Source: Triticum aestivum (lineage: Eukaryota > Streptophyta > Magnoliopsida > Poales > Poaceae). Taken from it: 64,000 nucleotides of DNA. Below, one piece after another: positions 10,720 to 22,394 of the stretch; the stretch's first letter is position 1, and the number at the start of each line of letters is the position of its first letter. The notes under the pieces are model-generated. The model did not search any database, had not been told where the DNA came from, and saw nothing but the letters and a program-made list of their open reading frames with translations. Position numbers and translations under genes: made by a program. The stretch is from the NCBI RefSeq assembly GCF_018294505.1, contig NC_057796.1, forward strand, positions 266,577,981 to 266,641,980, written 5' to 3'.

Positions 10720-11350
10720 GCTCGTTTGAATTGGAGGATTCTAACAACGCAGAGATAGGAAATACACAGTAATAGGATAGGAATGCATGTGCAAAACAGA
10801 GAATTTAGGGTCTGTTTGATTCATGACTAAGTTTTCCACAACTAAGCTTAGGCAAAGTGTGTCTGCCACAAAAAATGTGGCTAACAAAATGGCCACCACA
10901 AGCGTGGCAAGATTTGGCAAGAAGTTGAGTCTATGACATGTGGACCATGTAGCTAGAAAAGTGTGGCAAGCCACAAGTGTGGCAATGAACCAAACACATG
11001 CCTAAGATATTGTGGCATGCCTAAGCTTAGGTGTGGCAACCTTAGGCTGCAAACCAAACATCTATTTAAAAACACAGGATTTCTACCAATCTGGGTGTTT
11101 GGTTCACAAGAATCGGAAGATCACAGGATGCAAAGAAGCATGGCGAGATTAAGTCCAACCACAAGAAAATGTACGGTTATAATTCTATTATGCTACTATC
11201 TCTTAGTCTTGTGCTTCATGAATAGGAATTTGAAAAGGAGGACAAGTGGATATTAAAATTCGTATGGTTTTTCTTTCAAGGAGACACTAAAGGAACAAAT
11301 CCTATAGTTTTCCTTTGCTCCATTCCTTTGAACCAAATGCATGAATAGTA
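10720..11350. mobile_element. Nested MITE-like insertions
   Basis: An inner unit at about 10808-11067 has inverted ends with TCTGTTTGATTC on the left and AAACCAAACA on the right, and many CTTAGG/TGTGGC motifs. It sits inside a larger unit whose ends are GCTCGTTTGAATTGGAGG (10721) and TTTGAACCAAATGC (about 11328-11341). GTTTGGTTC-type ends are common in grass hAT/PIF MITEs. Exact borders and target duplications are not resolved. Confidence 0.4.
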
Positions 11351-11629
11351 ATACCATAGGAAACTTTCCAATTCCTATGTTTTTCCTTTCAAGCACTGGC
11401 GATTCTAGTAGGCAGGCTTGAGCAAGGAAAAGCCTACACTCAAAAAAAAATTTTGTGCTATTTCTACTACTTTGGACCCAGGCCACTGCCCTTCTAGCTC
11501 AACTCCCAGACCCATCGACAAATGCATAGCTCAAACGCGCAGAGATAAATAATGATGGCGTTCAAGAGAGTCCATCACGAATAGCTAAGTTGCCTGGTAC
11601 CTCACTGCTTGTCATATAGTAGGAGAAAC

Positions 11630-11925
11630 TACTCGTATTTCACGTTACTGCGTGTGCTCAGTGGACAATACATATAACATGTAGAGTAAAAAAGAGATGC
11701 AACAAGTGTACAACCTCTTTGGTGAAGCCATGTCGATCTCAGCGTGATTGAGTTGGTCGGTGAGGATGATGCGGCTGAGGGGAAGAAGATCTTAGGCATC
11801 TTGAGATGGAGCCCGGGGTACTGCTCCACTGTGATGGAGGGTTTCGTCATTCGAGCAGCTCCGGTGAGTTGTACGACGCCGAGGCTGAAGTAGGACAGGA
11901 GAGACAACGTTACCTGAGTGGAATT
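11630..11925 (-). other. Exon-like relic sharing a motif with 43680-43760
   Basis: On the minus strand this reads through SCSNDETLHHSG and a CACCAAAGAGGTTGTACAC string at about 11708-11726. The same string recurs at about 43707-43725 on the same strand on the far side of element A. They look like paralogous first-exon relics of a CACTA-associated gene. Frames are broken and function is unknown. Confidence 0.3.
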
Positions 11926-12010
11926 CTAATAGCATCTCCAATAGATGACATAAAATACATAACCACAAAGTGCTAGATGTAAAATACATCAGCCGCTCAT
12001 CTCTGAACTT

Positions 12011-12105
12011 AACTGTCAAAACTGAATTTAACTGTCGAAACTGAACTTCACTGTCGAAACTGAATTTTGCTGTCGAAACTGAATTTTACCGTCGAAACTG
12101 AATGC
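12011..12105. repeat. 19-bp tandem repeat, five units
   Basis: Five 19-bp units of ACTGTCGAAACTGAATTTT, with one to three changes each, start at 12011, 12030, 12049, 12068 and 12087. Confidence 0.9.
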
Positions 12106-12444
12106 ACTAGAGGTGAGGCTACATGTCAGTCGACTGAATTTTTCATCTCTGGTCAGTCGATTTTGCAGCCATTGGACACGAAATCAAGGGCCTGCAGTTC
12201 ATCTTCAACATCCACCCCCTTGAGCCGCCAGCCACCACCGGACAAACAGCCGCCCCCCGCCGCCCGCGGCCGGCGGTGCGCCGCCCCGATAACACTCACC
12301 ACCGCCGGTCCGCCGCCGCCCCGGCCATCCCTCTAGCCCCCCCCCCCCGTGCTGAGCTTTTTCTCCGGCGATCCCCACGCCACCGCCCCACCACCGCCGG
12401 CGACCACCGCCCCCACCCTGAACCCTAAGATAGATAGTGGGGTA

Positions 12445-13342
12445 TGTCGGATGTGGGGCTCCGGCAAACCCTTAAGGTTCGAACACTGGGGTGCGCGTGA
12501 AGTCTTTCCCTCCTACCGATCTACGCCATTGCTCGCTAAGATCTCGCGGACGAACTCGACGAACTCACAACACAAAGAGACACGAGATTTATACTGGTTC
12601 GGGCCACCGTTGTGGTGTAATACCCTACTCCAGTGTGGTGGTGGTGGATTGCCTCTCGGGGTGATGAAGAACAGTACGAAGGGAAGAACAGCCTCCTGAG
12701 GTTGAGGTGTTCTTGTGGCTAGGGTAGGCTCTCGATCAGATTGGATCAAGCTAAGACGATATGCCCCTACTGTGGTGGCTAGCTCTACTTATATAGGCCC
12801 TGGTCCTCTCCCCAAATATTGAGCGGGAAGGGAGCCAACAACGGCGGGCGAATTGGAAGGGTGACAGCTAGTACAAGCTATCCTGACAAAAGTGGTCTTC
12901 GTCTGCAAAGGCCCTGGTGGTGACGCCGTCTTGGGCTCCACGATGACCTCCGTCTTGCCGTCCTTCTGGTCTTGGTCTCGTTGCACCGATATGGTAACCT
13001 TTGCCTAATGCCTCGGTACTCTTCGCCTGCGCTGGCCTCCTTAGCACCAAAGAGGAAACAAGGACGCTGCGCACGCTGGCACCCGCCTGGCGCCGGTCGT
13101 CATGGCTCATGTCACGAGAGCCTCGTGAGGTTTGCCCTGCCTTGATATCTCCGCTCCTCGTGAGCCTGCCTGACTAGGCCACTCCCGAGGAGGTCTTGCG
13201 TCGTCCGCATCGCGAGGCTTGGCCCCTCGCGAGGGTCTTGGATGCCTTGTCGATGAAGAGGGGCCGTACGGCCTGCTGGCTTAGCCACGTCGTGGGCCGC
13301 AGGTAGGCAAGTCTGGGGACCCCCATTCCCAGAACGCCGACA
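12445..13342 (-). mobile_element. 3' LTR of element A
   Basis: The 898-bp LTR has TG...CA ends (plus strand TGTCGGATGTGG to AACGCCGACA). The minus-strand TATATAAG is at 12788-12795. The left flank GGGTA (12440-12444) is the target duplication. Confidence 0.9.
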
Positions 13343-13361
13343 GTAGCCCCCGGGCCCAAGG
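13343..13361 (-). other. Polypurine tract of outer element A
   Basis: The minus strand reads GGGCCCGGGGGCTAC directly before the 3' LTR TGTCGG, the position of a plus-strand priming tract. Confidence 0.6.
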
Positions 13362-13583
13362 CGCGCTCGGGCTTGGCTTTGCAGCGAAGCCAAGGGTCAA
13401 GTTCGGAGCGCCGCGGGCCCCAAAAGCCTGTGGCCTCGGTTGACGCGTGGCGGTTGATTGGACGTGGGCGTCTTCGCTTCCCCACGCTGCCTCGGCAACT
13501 GCTCGACTTGACAAGTCCCTGCGACATGCAAGGAAAACCATCATTACCTGCGATCGTGGGAGGCGCCGGTTGGCCTTCTCTCG

Positions 13584-13593
13584 CTATAAATGG
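13584..13593 (+). promoter_or_regulatory. TATA box of the antisense B3-like gene (left copy)
   Basis: CTATAAATGG lies 76 bp before the ATG at 13669, followed by a pyrimidine-rich leader, on the strand opposite to the retrotransposon. The right copy keeps the same box at 41583-41592. Confidence 0.7.
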
Positions 13594-13668
13594 GGAGGGG
13601 CGGAGCCCCCGTCGCCCATCTCTTCCTCTCTTGCTTGCTTCTTCCTCCTTGCTCCACTGCTAACAACA

Positions 13669-14452
13669 ATGGTGCCTATCAGAAGGTTCTCCGCCGAAGA
13701 GAAGGGAAAGGCCCCCCGCGATGATCCGGAGCCACTTCCGCCGAAGAAGAGGTTGATCCACCGCCGTGACGAGGCGGCGATGCAGGTGGTGACGAGGCCT
13801 TGGTGTGAGTGGCCTCCTCCGGGGTATCCGCTACCCTTGTATGCCCGAGCCGAGGGCTCAGGAGGACGGAGCGACGAGCAGCGTCGCCCGCGTCGTGCCC
13901 GGGGTCGCCACGGCGACACGTGCTGTCACCCCTGGAATCCACGCCACGGACTCCTCGCGCGAGCTTGTGCTGTGGGCGCCGATGCCTCCAAGCTCTTGGA
14001 TCCGCTTTCCACGGTTCTTCTCCGAGGTGATGCCGCCAAGGGGGCCTCTCGAGCTCTGGTTGCAGCACGCCGACTGGGACACTCCGGCGACCGGAGGAGA
14101 GATCGAGGCGGTCCCCACCGGCAAAATCTTCATGACCCGCGGCTGGGGCGAGATCGCATGGGTCTGCCGTGCGAGGGGCGCCCTCGCGATCCACTTTGAG
14201 TTCGACGGCGCCTCCACGCTCTTCCTCAAGGTCTTCGATGCGGAGGGCCGCCACCTGGAATGCTGCTCCGGAGAGGAGTGTCAGGCTGACGCGTGCTCCG
14301 CTCGCGGCCGCTCCAGCAGCAGCAACCCTTGGGAGTCCAGTAGCTCTCCTGAGCTCTATGAGACTCCGGAGACGAGTGATGACAGCTACATGCCCCCGAG
14401 CTCTTGTCGCGCTCGGAGCAGAGCTGCGGCGTCCGGCCGTCGCCGCCGCTGA
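13669..14452 (+). pseudogene. Antisense B3-like DNA-binding protein gene, left copy (frameshifted)
   Basis: The ATG at 13669 (AACAACAATGG context) starts PIRRFSAEEKGK, then a basic PPKKRLIHRRDE segment. The frame is lost at about 13900-13930 and resumes one frame over to the stop at 14452. The second part has SSWIRFPRFFSEVMPPRGP, then GKIFMTRGWGEIAW, then IHFEFDGASTLFLKVFDAEG, matching the B3 fold pattern (hydrophobic strand, GW before a helix, F-x-y/f-DG strand, KVFD-x-x-G strand). The tail is Ser/Glu-rich and ends in basic residues. It is encoded antisense to the retrotransposon, between the pol remnant and the PPT, with its own TATA box. Regulation by its own promoter is inferred. Confidence 0.65.
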
Positions 14453-14649
14453 TCTGGATGGGGTTGGCGCCGGCCTCCCGTGGCCCACTGTTGATGATGG
14501 CGTCTGCCATGGGAGGGTGTAGATATGATTCCCCTTAGTTTTAGCTTTTGTTCCCAACGAAGAATCATGAAGTACCTCGTGGGGGCATGTAAGGGTCTGT
14601 AATGTCCTTTGTGCTTATCTTCCCTGTTATGAGAATTTGGTGAACGCAT

Positions 14650-15800
14650 GTCCCGTTAAGGCTCGGTCCCCCCTTTCTTTCCTCGTGATAGCTTGTTGCT
14701 CTACGCTGACAGGTCCCGGTCCCCAGGCAGGCTATAGCAGTCGCTGGTATGCCAGGTCGCGTGCCGTGGTCAAGGCCAGGAGGTGTGCGGCCTGAGGTCT
14801 AGTAAGAGCCCCTGAGGTGTGATGCTCAGGAGGTCCCCCTTAGCGCTCAAGCAGCCATGGTGAGGCAAGAAAAGGAGTCGACGTGGCCACAATGGGGTTG
14901 CGGCAAGGCGTGAGTGACCATTAGGCCCAAACATTTAGCCGACCCGAGAGCGGGACTTATCTTGTTGACTTCGTGGCGATTCCTGATGGTGCGCTAGGGC
15001 TGCGCGCCAGCTTGTGCGGCATAGCTAGGTCGGCCCATACGAGTTTCCCTCCCCCCGTGCTCTTCATAGTGTTCTACGTCCTCAGGTCCCGGCCCTCGAG
15101 CGAGCTCAGCCGCCGCTGGTATGCCGGGTTGCGATGCCGTGGTCAAGGCCAGGGGTGAGGGATGGAGAGCCAGTAAGAGCTCCTGAGTCGCGATGCTCAG
15201 GAGCCCCCCTTTTAACGCACAAGCGAATTGCACGAGAGAAAAGGAGACTCGCGGTGCCGCCTGTTATCCTCCCGATGGGATCCCTATGAACAGGCACAAG
15301 AAGAAACACGGTTTGCCGTTATAGCTGCTAGCCTGTCGCTCATTGCTCTGGATGGAGTGAAGGTACTGAGGGCCTGGTGAGGTGACGTGCATGGGGCGTG
15401 CCGCGAGCCAGAGCTCGTCCGCTCAGATTTTTCGACGTGGGAGGGACGGACCCATGCACTAGCGTCGTGCCTGTGAGGAGGCCCCGTGGGAGGCGATGAT
15501 CGAGCGGGTGATAACCGTAGGCAGGTTAAGCATGGAAAGCAGACCAGCTTGGGTAAATGCAGGAAGATACATGCCACTGGGTCCAGCCCGAGCGGCTTGG
15601 GGATAATGCAGCCCCAGGTCCACCCCCAGCAAGGTAAGCTAAAGACAAAATCAAAAGGGATACATGCCACAGGGACAGACCCATGCGGCCTGGGAATAAT
15701 GCAGCCCGAGGGGCGCCCCCAGCTAAACGAGCTTGGAAGATGTCACCTGGTTCTGTAGACGAAGTAGAGTTGGTGCAGCTGAAGGCGTGCGTCAAAGGAG
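14650..15800. repeat. Non-coding spacer of element A with internal duplications (left copy)
   Basis: A block with GCTGGTATGCC...CCGTGGTCAAGGCCAGG occurs at about 14730-14870 and again at 15110-15230. A block with GATACATGCCAC...ATAATGCAGCCC occurs at about 15566-15630 and 15659-15715. The inverted counterpart is at 35250-36360 in the right copy. No coding frame is credible. Confidence 0.6.
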
Positions 15801-15807
15801 TTGCTCC

Positions 15808-16245
15808 TCACGAACCACCAGGGCCCTGAGCCTCGGGAGGCTCTGGGGGCCCGGGAGGTTCCCTGAAGACCGTCTCCATTTCTTCCAGGACGGTGTGGTA
15901 CTTGGCCTCCTGAGCCGCCAGGATACGCCGCATGTTGCGCTGATAGGTTGACGCCACGCTCGGCAAGCCAAAGGGCATGCGAACGTAGCTGTGTGGCGGG
16001 CCCTCGCAACGGCGCACACGCGAAGGCCAGAAACGCTCCTGAGATGCGGCCCTATTGAGCCCTGGGACGTCGACGCAAACTCGCAGCCCGGCATCCTCAC
16101 CTGGATGGGGAGCTGCGCCTTGTGAGCGGCTGTGCCGCGCATGGCTCTTGCGTCTTGCAGTTCCTGAGTGGTCTTGGCGATGAACTCCTGAGTAGTGGGC
16201 ACTCCTTGCCCTGTGTTCTCCTGAGGGAAACATGCCGCGAAACAC
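15808..16245 (-). pseudogene. Reverse transcriptase remnant (left copy)
   Basis: The minus strand retains a short piece of a gypsy RT: a CVDVPGLNRA segment and VRMPFGLPSVASTYQRNM, the strand-helix around the MPFGL motif. The YxDD active site, RNase H and integrase are missing, and the frame then runs into Pro-rich spacer. Most of pol has been deleted in both copies, so mobilisation would need an autonomous partner. Confidence 0.6.
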
Positions 16246-16352
16246 GCCTCCAAGTGGTGCCCAAGCGCCTCCCTCGTGAGGTTGGCAAGGTCTGAGGCCC
16301 TCCAGAAGAGAGCCCCCGAGCCCTGCCAGAGGAGGGCGCCGGGCGCGCCTTC

Positions 16353-16990
16353 CTATGCGATGGAGGGAGGCGCCCCTGGAGCGGGCGCTGACCCTGATGA
16401 GGCTCTTGCCGCAACACCATCCTCCTGAGGTCCTGCGCGGCGCGGCTTCTTCTTCTTGGGGATGGCCTCCGGAGGGCCCTCACTTCTGCTGTCGGGGTCG
16501 TTGATTGCTGCAGCCTGGAAGGCGCGCTCGAGGGAGCACACCGCATCTCTTTCTTCACATGGGACCGTGATGATTCCGCCGCTTCCCGGCATCTTGAGGA
16601 CGTTGTAGCCGTGATGGGTGACTGCCATGAACTTGGCCAGGGCGGGATACCAAAGGATGGCATTGTACGGCAGGCAGATGTGCACGACGTCGAAGTCGAT
16701 GAGCTCGGTACGGTAGTTCTTGCACTCTCCGAAGGTGATAGGCAGGCGGACCTGCCCTATCGGTGTGGTGGAACCGTCAGTCACTCCTGTGAAAGGCTTG
16801 GTAGGCTGGAGCTGCTCATATGGCACTTGGAGGTTGTCGAACGTGTCGACGGATAGGACGTTGAGCCCCGCACCACCGTCGATGAGGGTCTTTGTAAGCT
16901 GCACATTGCTGATGACTGGAGAGCACAGCATCGGGAGGGCGCCAGCGGTGGCCGCGCACTTGAGATGATCTGCCGAGTTGAAAGTGATGG
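16353..16990 (-). pseudogene. Aspartic protease-like domain of element A (left copy)
   Basis: The frame contains KTLIDGGAGLNVLSVDTF (retropepsin D-G-G variant of D-S/T-G), followed by FTGVTDGSTTPIGQVRLPIT and an ILWYPALAKFMAVTHHGY segment, the flap and C-terminal strand order of Tat-type gypsy proteases. It lies between the gag zinc-like motif and the RT remnant, the normal gypsy order. The catalytic DGG is unusual but common in this clade. The intact counterpart in the inverted copy is at 34113-34661. Confidence 0.65.
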
Positions 16991-17043
16991 CGCATTGGGA
17001 CCATCTGAGTGGGCGCATGGCCTCGAGCTTGGGAGCATCGCGT

Positions 17044-18379
17044 TCACCTCGCGAGCGAACTGTTTGAAGATGCGCTGAGAGGCTGGGGCATGGGCGCCGC
17101 CAAAGATGCAGGCGATTGCACGCGGCTCCTAACAGGCCCCAGCCCCCTCGTCCTGATGGTGGTCGTCGTTCCTTCTTGGTGGCGGCAGCGGGGGAAGACC
17201 GGCGTTGCCCTGAGGGCGATCGTAACGAGGCTGGTCCCTCCAGGCACCCTCGCGAGGATGGTCCTACCAGCGGTCCTCGCGAGGCATGTCGCGCACTCCT
17301 GGCGCGGGCCGCGGTCGTCCCAGCGTCCGCCTCCACGCCCTCCTCCTCGGCCGTAGCCCCGGTTGCTACGCTCGGGGCGTCGACCGAAATGTCCTTCTCG
17401 TATGGCTCTGAGCTCTTGACAATCACTGGTGTTGTGGGTGTTCAGGTTGTGGAAGGCGCAGAACGGTCGGCTATTCTTGGATGACTCGGGCTGATCTTTG
17501 CCCCGCTTGGTGTCGGGCTCCGCTGCTAACACTGCCGCTTCCTTGCGCTTCACGTCCTTGGCCTTGGCTTTCTTCTCCTCCTCTCCCGCAGCAGGCAGCT
17601 CGAGGAGGGAGAGGCGCCCCTCCTCAGCTCTTGCGCACTTGGTCGCCAGGTTGAAAAGCTCCTGAGACGTGCACAGCTCCTCATGGATAGCGAGCTCTTC
17701 CTTCATCTTGACGTCACGGACGCCGTCGGAGAACGCCGAGATGATGGCCTCGTCCGTGACCTTGGGGACCTTGAGGCGAGTGTTGTTGAAGCACTGGATG
17801 TACTTCTGGAGGGTCTCTCCTGGTTGTTGCTTGATGCAGCGCAGGTCACCCGCGGCCGGCGGGCGGTCGCGAGTGCCCTGGAAGTTTGCCACGAAGCGGT
17901 CGCGCATCTCGTCCTAGGAGGAGATCGAGCCGTGCTGCAGGTTTAGGAGCCAGGAGCGGTCTCCATCCTTGACAGCCATGGGAAACCAGTTCGCCATGAG
18001 TTTCTCATCGCCGTTGGCCGCTTCGATGCTCAGCTCGTAAAGTTGCAGGAACTCCGCGGGGTCGGCGGTGCCGTCGTAGCGAGGAGGCAGATCCGGCTTG
18101 AACTTGCCTGGCCAGGTGACGCTACGCAGCTCAGGGGTGAAGGCGAGGCAGCCGGCCGTGGTCGCTGGGGCCCGCTTAGGAGGTGGAACTTGGTCTTGAC
18201 GAGGTCCGCGCGGCACGACTGCTGGCAATGCGCGGTCTTGACGAGGTGGCGCCGGAAGCGCGAGTGCAGCTTCTCGCGGCCGTGGGACTTCTTGGCGGCT
18301 TCTCTCTTCGCGAGCGGGCACCGGGCGTGGTGGATCACGCCGCGGAACCGCGCGCCTTGGTGCCAAGGCACCGTCTTGG
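17044..18379 (-). pseudogene. Gag of element A (outer copy), 5' truncated
   Basis: Starting at the inversion junction, the minus strand reads a Pro/Arg-rich region, then LPPRYDGTADPAEFLQLYEL, MANWFPMAVKD and a stop at 17914-17916. It continues in the next frame segment with RFVANFQGTRDRP, QQPGETLQKYIQCFNNTRLK (Retrotrans_gag core) and FCAFHNLNTHNTSDCQELRA (a C-H-H-C zinc-like motif typical of Tat-type gag). An RG-rich tail follows. It lacks the first part of gag, which is found at 42212-42316. Confidence 0.7.
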
Positions 18380-18394
18380 CGCGCCAGGTAGGGG
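18377..18394 (+). other. Primer-binding site of the inner copy, no LTR in front
   Basis: TGGCGCGCCAGGTAGGGG on the plus strand directly abuts inverted gag sequence of the outer copy instead of an LTR. Confidence 0.8.
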
Positions 18395-18447
18395 TGCGCC
18401 GTAGCTTCCCTCCCGTCGATCAGTCGATCTGTCGCTCCGTCGTCTCC

Positions 18448-20298
18448 ATGGCGGACGCTCGCCATGCTCGAGCTGAGCGTCGGGCTGCCCTTACCGCCCG
18501 CGTTGCTCAGACGGCTCCCGTCGGCGGGCCACCTCGTCGTTCTCCGTCTCCCGCCACCACCGGCCCGGTGGGGAACGAGCAGCAGGCGTCCTCGCTGCAT
18601 CCATCGGTGTGGCAGGACGGCCACACCGCCACTCCGTCGCTGACCCCAGCCGGTTCTTCGTCTCACGCACGCCGCGCTCCCATGGAGGCGCGGGCTGTGC
18701 TCCTCGCGACGAATGTCTCCTGCGCTACCGCCCGGTTGACGACCTCTACGAGGAGTGGCTCGATCGCTTCACCGAGCTCGTCCACGTCGCAGGGGGCTCT
18801 CCGGCGCCGTCCCTCTCTCTGCCTCAGCCTCAGCCAGCCATGGGCGACGAGGCACGTGGCGCGCCTCCACGACCTCTGCCCCAAGACGGTGCCTTGGCAC
18901 CAAGGCGCGCGGTTCCGCGGCGTGATCCACCATGCCCGGTGCCCGCGCGCGAGGAGAGAAGCTGCCAAGAAGTCCCACGGCCGCGAGAAGCTGCACCCGC
19001 GCTTCCTGCGCCACCTCGTCAAGACCACGCACCGCCCGCAGCGGCGCCACGCGGACCTCGTCAAGACCAAGTTCCACCTCCTAAGCGGGCGCCAGCGACC
19101 ACGGCCGGCTGCCGCACCTTCACCCTGGAGCTGCGTAGCGTCACCTGGCCAGGCAAGTTCAAGACGGATCTGCCTCCTCGCTATGACGGCACCGCCGACC
19201 CTGCGAAGTTCCTGCAGCTTTACGAGCTGAGCATCAAAGCGGCCAACGGCGATGAGAAAGTCATAGCGAACTGGTTTCCCATGGCTGTCAAGGATGGAGC
19301 CCGCTCCTGGCTCCTGAACCTATAGCACGGCTCGATCTCCTCCTGGGACGAGATGCACGACCGCTTCGTTGCCAACTTCCAGGGCACGCGCGACCGCCCG
19401 CCGGCCGTGGGTGACCGGCGCCGCATCAAGCAACAACCAGGAGAGACCCTCCAGAAGTACAGCCAGCGCTTCAACAACACTCGCCTCAAGATCCCCAAGG
19501 TCACGGACGAGGCCATCATCTCCGCGTTCTCCGACGGCGTTCAGGACGTCAAGATGAAGGAATAGCTCGCTATCCATGAGGAGCTGTGCACGTCTCAGGA
19601 GCATTTCAACCTGGCGACCAAGTGCGCAAGAGTTGAGGAGGGGCGCCTCTCCCTCCTCGAGATGCCTGCCGCAGGAGCGGAGGAGAAGAAAGCCAAGGCC
19701 AAGGACATGAAGTGCAAGGAAGCGGCAGTGCTAGCAGCAGAGCCCGACACCAAGCGGTGCAAAGATCAACCCGAGTCATCCAAGAACAGCCGGCCGTTCT
19801 GCGCCTTCCACAACCTGAACACCCACAACACCAGTGACTGTCAAGAGCTCAGAGCCATATGAGAAGGACGCTTCGGTTGATGCCCCGAGCGTAGTGACCG
19901 GGGCTACGACCGAGGAGGAGGACGCTGGGACGACCGCGGCCCGCGCCGGGAGTGGCGCGACAGGCCTAGCAAGGACCGCTGGCAGGACCATCCTCGCAAG
20001 GGCGCCTGGAGGGACCAGCCTCGTGAGGATCGTCCTCAGGGCAGCGCCAGTCTTCCCCCGCTACCGCCACCGAGAAGGAACGACGACCACCATCAGGACG
20101 AGGGGGCTGGGGGCTTTCAGGAGCCGCGTGCAATCGCCTGCATCTTGGGTGGCACACAGGCCCCAGCCTCTCAGTGCATCTTCAAACAGTTCGCTCGCGA
20201 GGTGAACGCGGTGCTCCCCAAGCTCGAGGCCACGCGCCCACTCAAATGGTCCCAATGCGCCATCACTTTCAACTCAGCAGATCAACTCAAGTGCGCGG
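18448..20298 (+). pseudogene. Gag of element A (inner copy)
   Basis: The ATG at 18448 follows the PBS by 54 bp (ADARHARAERRAAL start). The frame shifts near 18720, then reads a Pro/Arg-rich region, LPPRYDGTADPAKFLQLYEL and a stop at 19323-19325. It continues with RFVANFQGTRDRP, QQPGETLQKYSQRFNNTRLK, a stop at 19563-19565, and the zinc-like CAFHNLNTHNTSDCQ. It is interrupted at 20298 by element B and resumes at 34088. It has multiple stops and is non-functional. Confidence 0.7.
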
Positions 20299-21601
20299 TG
20301 TGACACCCAAGTTTTTATTTGGATTTTTCAAAAGATTTTATTTGACTTGAGGGAGGTGATTTAAATTTTTTTTTCCTCAAAAGAACTCTCCCTTTTCAAA
20401 TTTCTTTTTTTGGCAAAAGTTTTATTTGGATTCACCCAAGATCTGTTTTTGGTCTTGGAGGTTCTTGCTTTTCTTTTGGACTCAAGACAAAATACTTTTC
20501 ACTTGGGAAAATGCCTTTTGAAAATCTCCTTGAAATTTGCACTATGGCTTTTGGAATAATCCTTTGCCACTTTCAACAATTCTCTCTTGCCATGACCTTA
20601 GTGCAAATACTCTCTCTCCTAACCCTTCCCTCACCTTTGGACCATGATTTACATCAAATCCAGCAAGTTGAACCCCCCCATGTGATTATTTTTCATTTAA
20701 ATCTTATTCAAATAAATTTCTGTCTTCTCTTCTAGCACTTGGAGATTTACAAAGGAACTCCACTTTCTGTTTTGATTTTTGCCCCCAAACCAACTCCCCT
20801 TCCTAGTCCTTTGAACCCTCAACCAAGATCCATGAAGATCCACTGGTCTTCAGTTCAAATTTTTCAAACTACACTTGCTGCAAGTTTGGACCAGATTTGT
20901 CAAATTTGGTGAAATTCATTCAAACCCTTCTCCAAAAATTCCAAGTAAAATCAGGCAGCCTCTGGGTGCATTGAGTGGTCACCTCACCAAGTTACAGCCA
21001 CAGAAAAAATTTTCTACTTGCCAAATCTTTCTGTCGAACACCTGCAGTGCATTGTCAAACTCAGGTTCAGAAAATTCAGAGAACAGTTCAGTGGCTTGCT
21101 GTCGTTTTCTTCAGAACCCGACGTCGATCTCGCCAGTGCCGCTGTGTCGCCGTGTTCCCTGTCCCCTCCCCCTTGTCCTCTGCACCGCACGAGCGTCTGG
21201 CACCTTGCGGACGTCGGCGACGAGCAGCAAAAGGTGCGCCGCCCCATGACCGACGCCAGCGGCGGCTTTGCGGCCGCCAGCGAGAGACACGGCGCCGACG
21301 GCGCCACCCAGCGCCGCCCAAGCCACCGGAGCTCGCCGCGTGGCCTTCCACTCCCCCGAACGCGCTGCCACTCTCGTCTTGAACTGCAGGGCACAGAGCG
21401 CGCTCTCTGCCGCCGCCGTGCCCGTGCGGCCACCCCACCGTGGACCGGCGCCGTTACGCCAAGACCAGCCGTGATTAGCGGGGGAATGACACCAGTAACT
21501 TCCACTGATGCTGCCTGGCCACTCAAACCTCCTGCCAATCCACTGCATCGCCGTAATCGCTCGCCGGAGATTCTCCGTTCACGGCCACCCCGTCGATCCG
21601 C

Positions 21602-21611
21602 CTATAAATAG
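21602..21611 (+). promoter_or_regulatory. TATA box of the element B LTR
   Basis: CTATAAATAG in a GC-rich context is followed about 30 bp on by ACTCGAGCACACACC, a likely start region. The identical site in the 3' LTR is at 31373-31382. Confidence 0.75.
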
Positions 21612-22394
21612 AGGCCCCGAGCTTCAACTCGAGCACACACCATCTCTGCACTCCACCTAGAGAACGCCTAGCCACTGGAAGAGCCCCGAGGAGGTCTCCT
21701 TCCCCGACTCCGGCCGCCGCGACCCGCCACGGGATCCAGCTCGATTCGCCCCGGTGCGTGTGCCTCCGCCTCCCATCTCTTGCCAGTAGCTTCACTATGC
21801 ATCTCTCCTTCTGACCCGCGCTTCAATTCGAAGTTTGCAGCCCTCCACCGGAGTTCTCCACCCTCACCCGAGCCGCCGTCCGCCGGAGAAAGTGTCTCCG
21901 TCGACGTGGTGCTCCCCGTTGGCCGAGTCCACCACCCACCGACGCGGAAGAACAAGCTGAAGCTCTTGGTACCCTCCGATCCTCCTGACTCGCCATGGTT
22001 CGACGCCGGCGTCCACCGCAGTCTTCGGGCGCCGGCGAGCTTTTCAAACCTGACATGTGGACCCCGCATGTCAGCCTCTGTTCTATTCTTTCGCGAACCG
22101 TTTTCTGTTGGCGCCCTCGGGCAAAATACGTTTTCCCTCTTTAGCTAGCGCATTTCTTACCGAAGCGTTTTCTGGTTTCTCAGTTTAAACCCTGGAACTT
22201 TTCTGTTTCATTACAGATAAGTCCCTGGACAGAAACCTTTATAACTTTTTATTTAAAAGGGATTTTTGAGTGATTCTTTTTCTGACAGTCTTAAAATTTT
22301 GTCTAGTTTTTTATGAGATTTATTTGGAAATTTTTTGGAGAAGTTTCTGTGCACGCGTTGGTTTTCACGTTAGTGCCCGTTATCGTTATTGCAG

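Noticed and set aside
13679..14557. 292-codon minus-strand frame opposite the B3-like gene
   Set aside because: It is a GC-rich antisense shadow; the plus-strand frames carry the domain pattern and the promoter.
18043..19230. 395-codon plus-strand frame across the inversion junction
   Set aside because: Its first half is antisense outer gag and its second half inner gag out of frame; not a natural protein.
21018..21611. 197-codon frame in the element B LTR, repeated at 30789-31382
   Set aside because: It lies in the GC-rich promoter part of the LTR, has no known domain, and overlapping frames are open on both strands because of base composition; it also runs into the TATA box.
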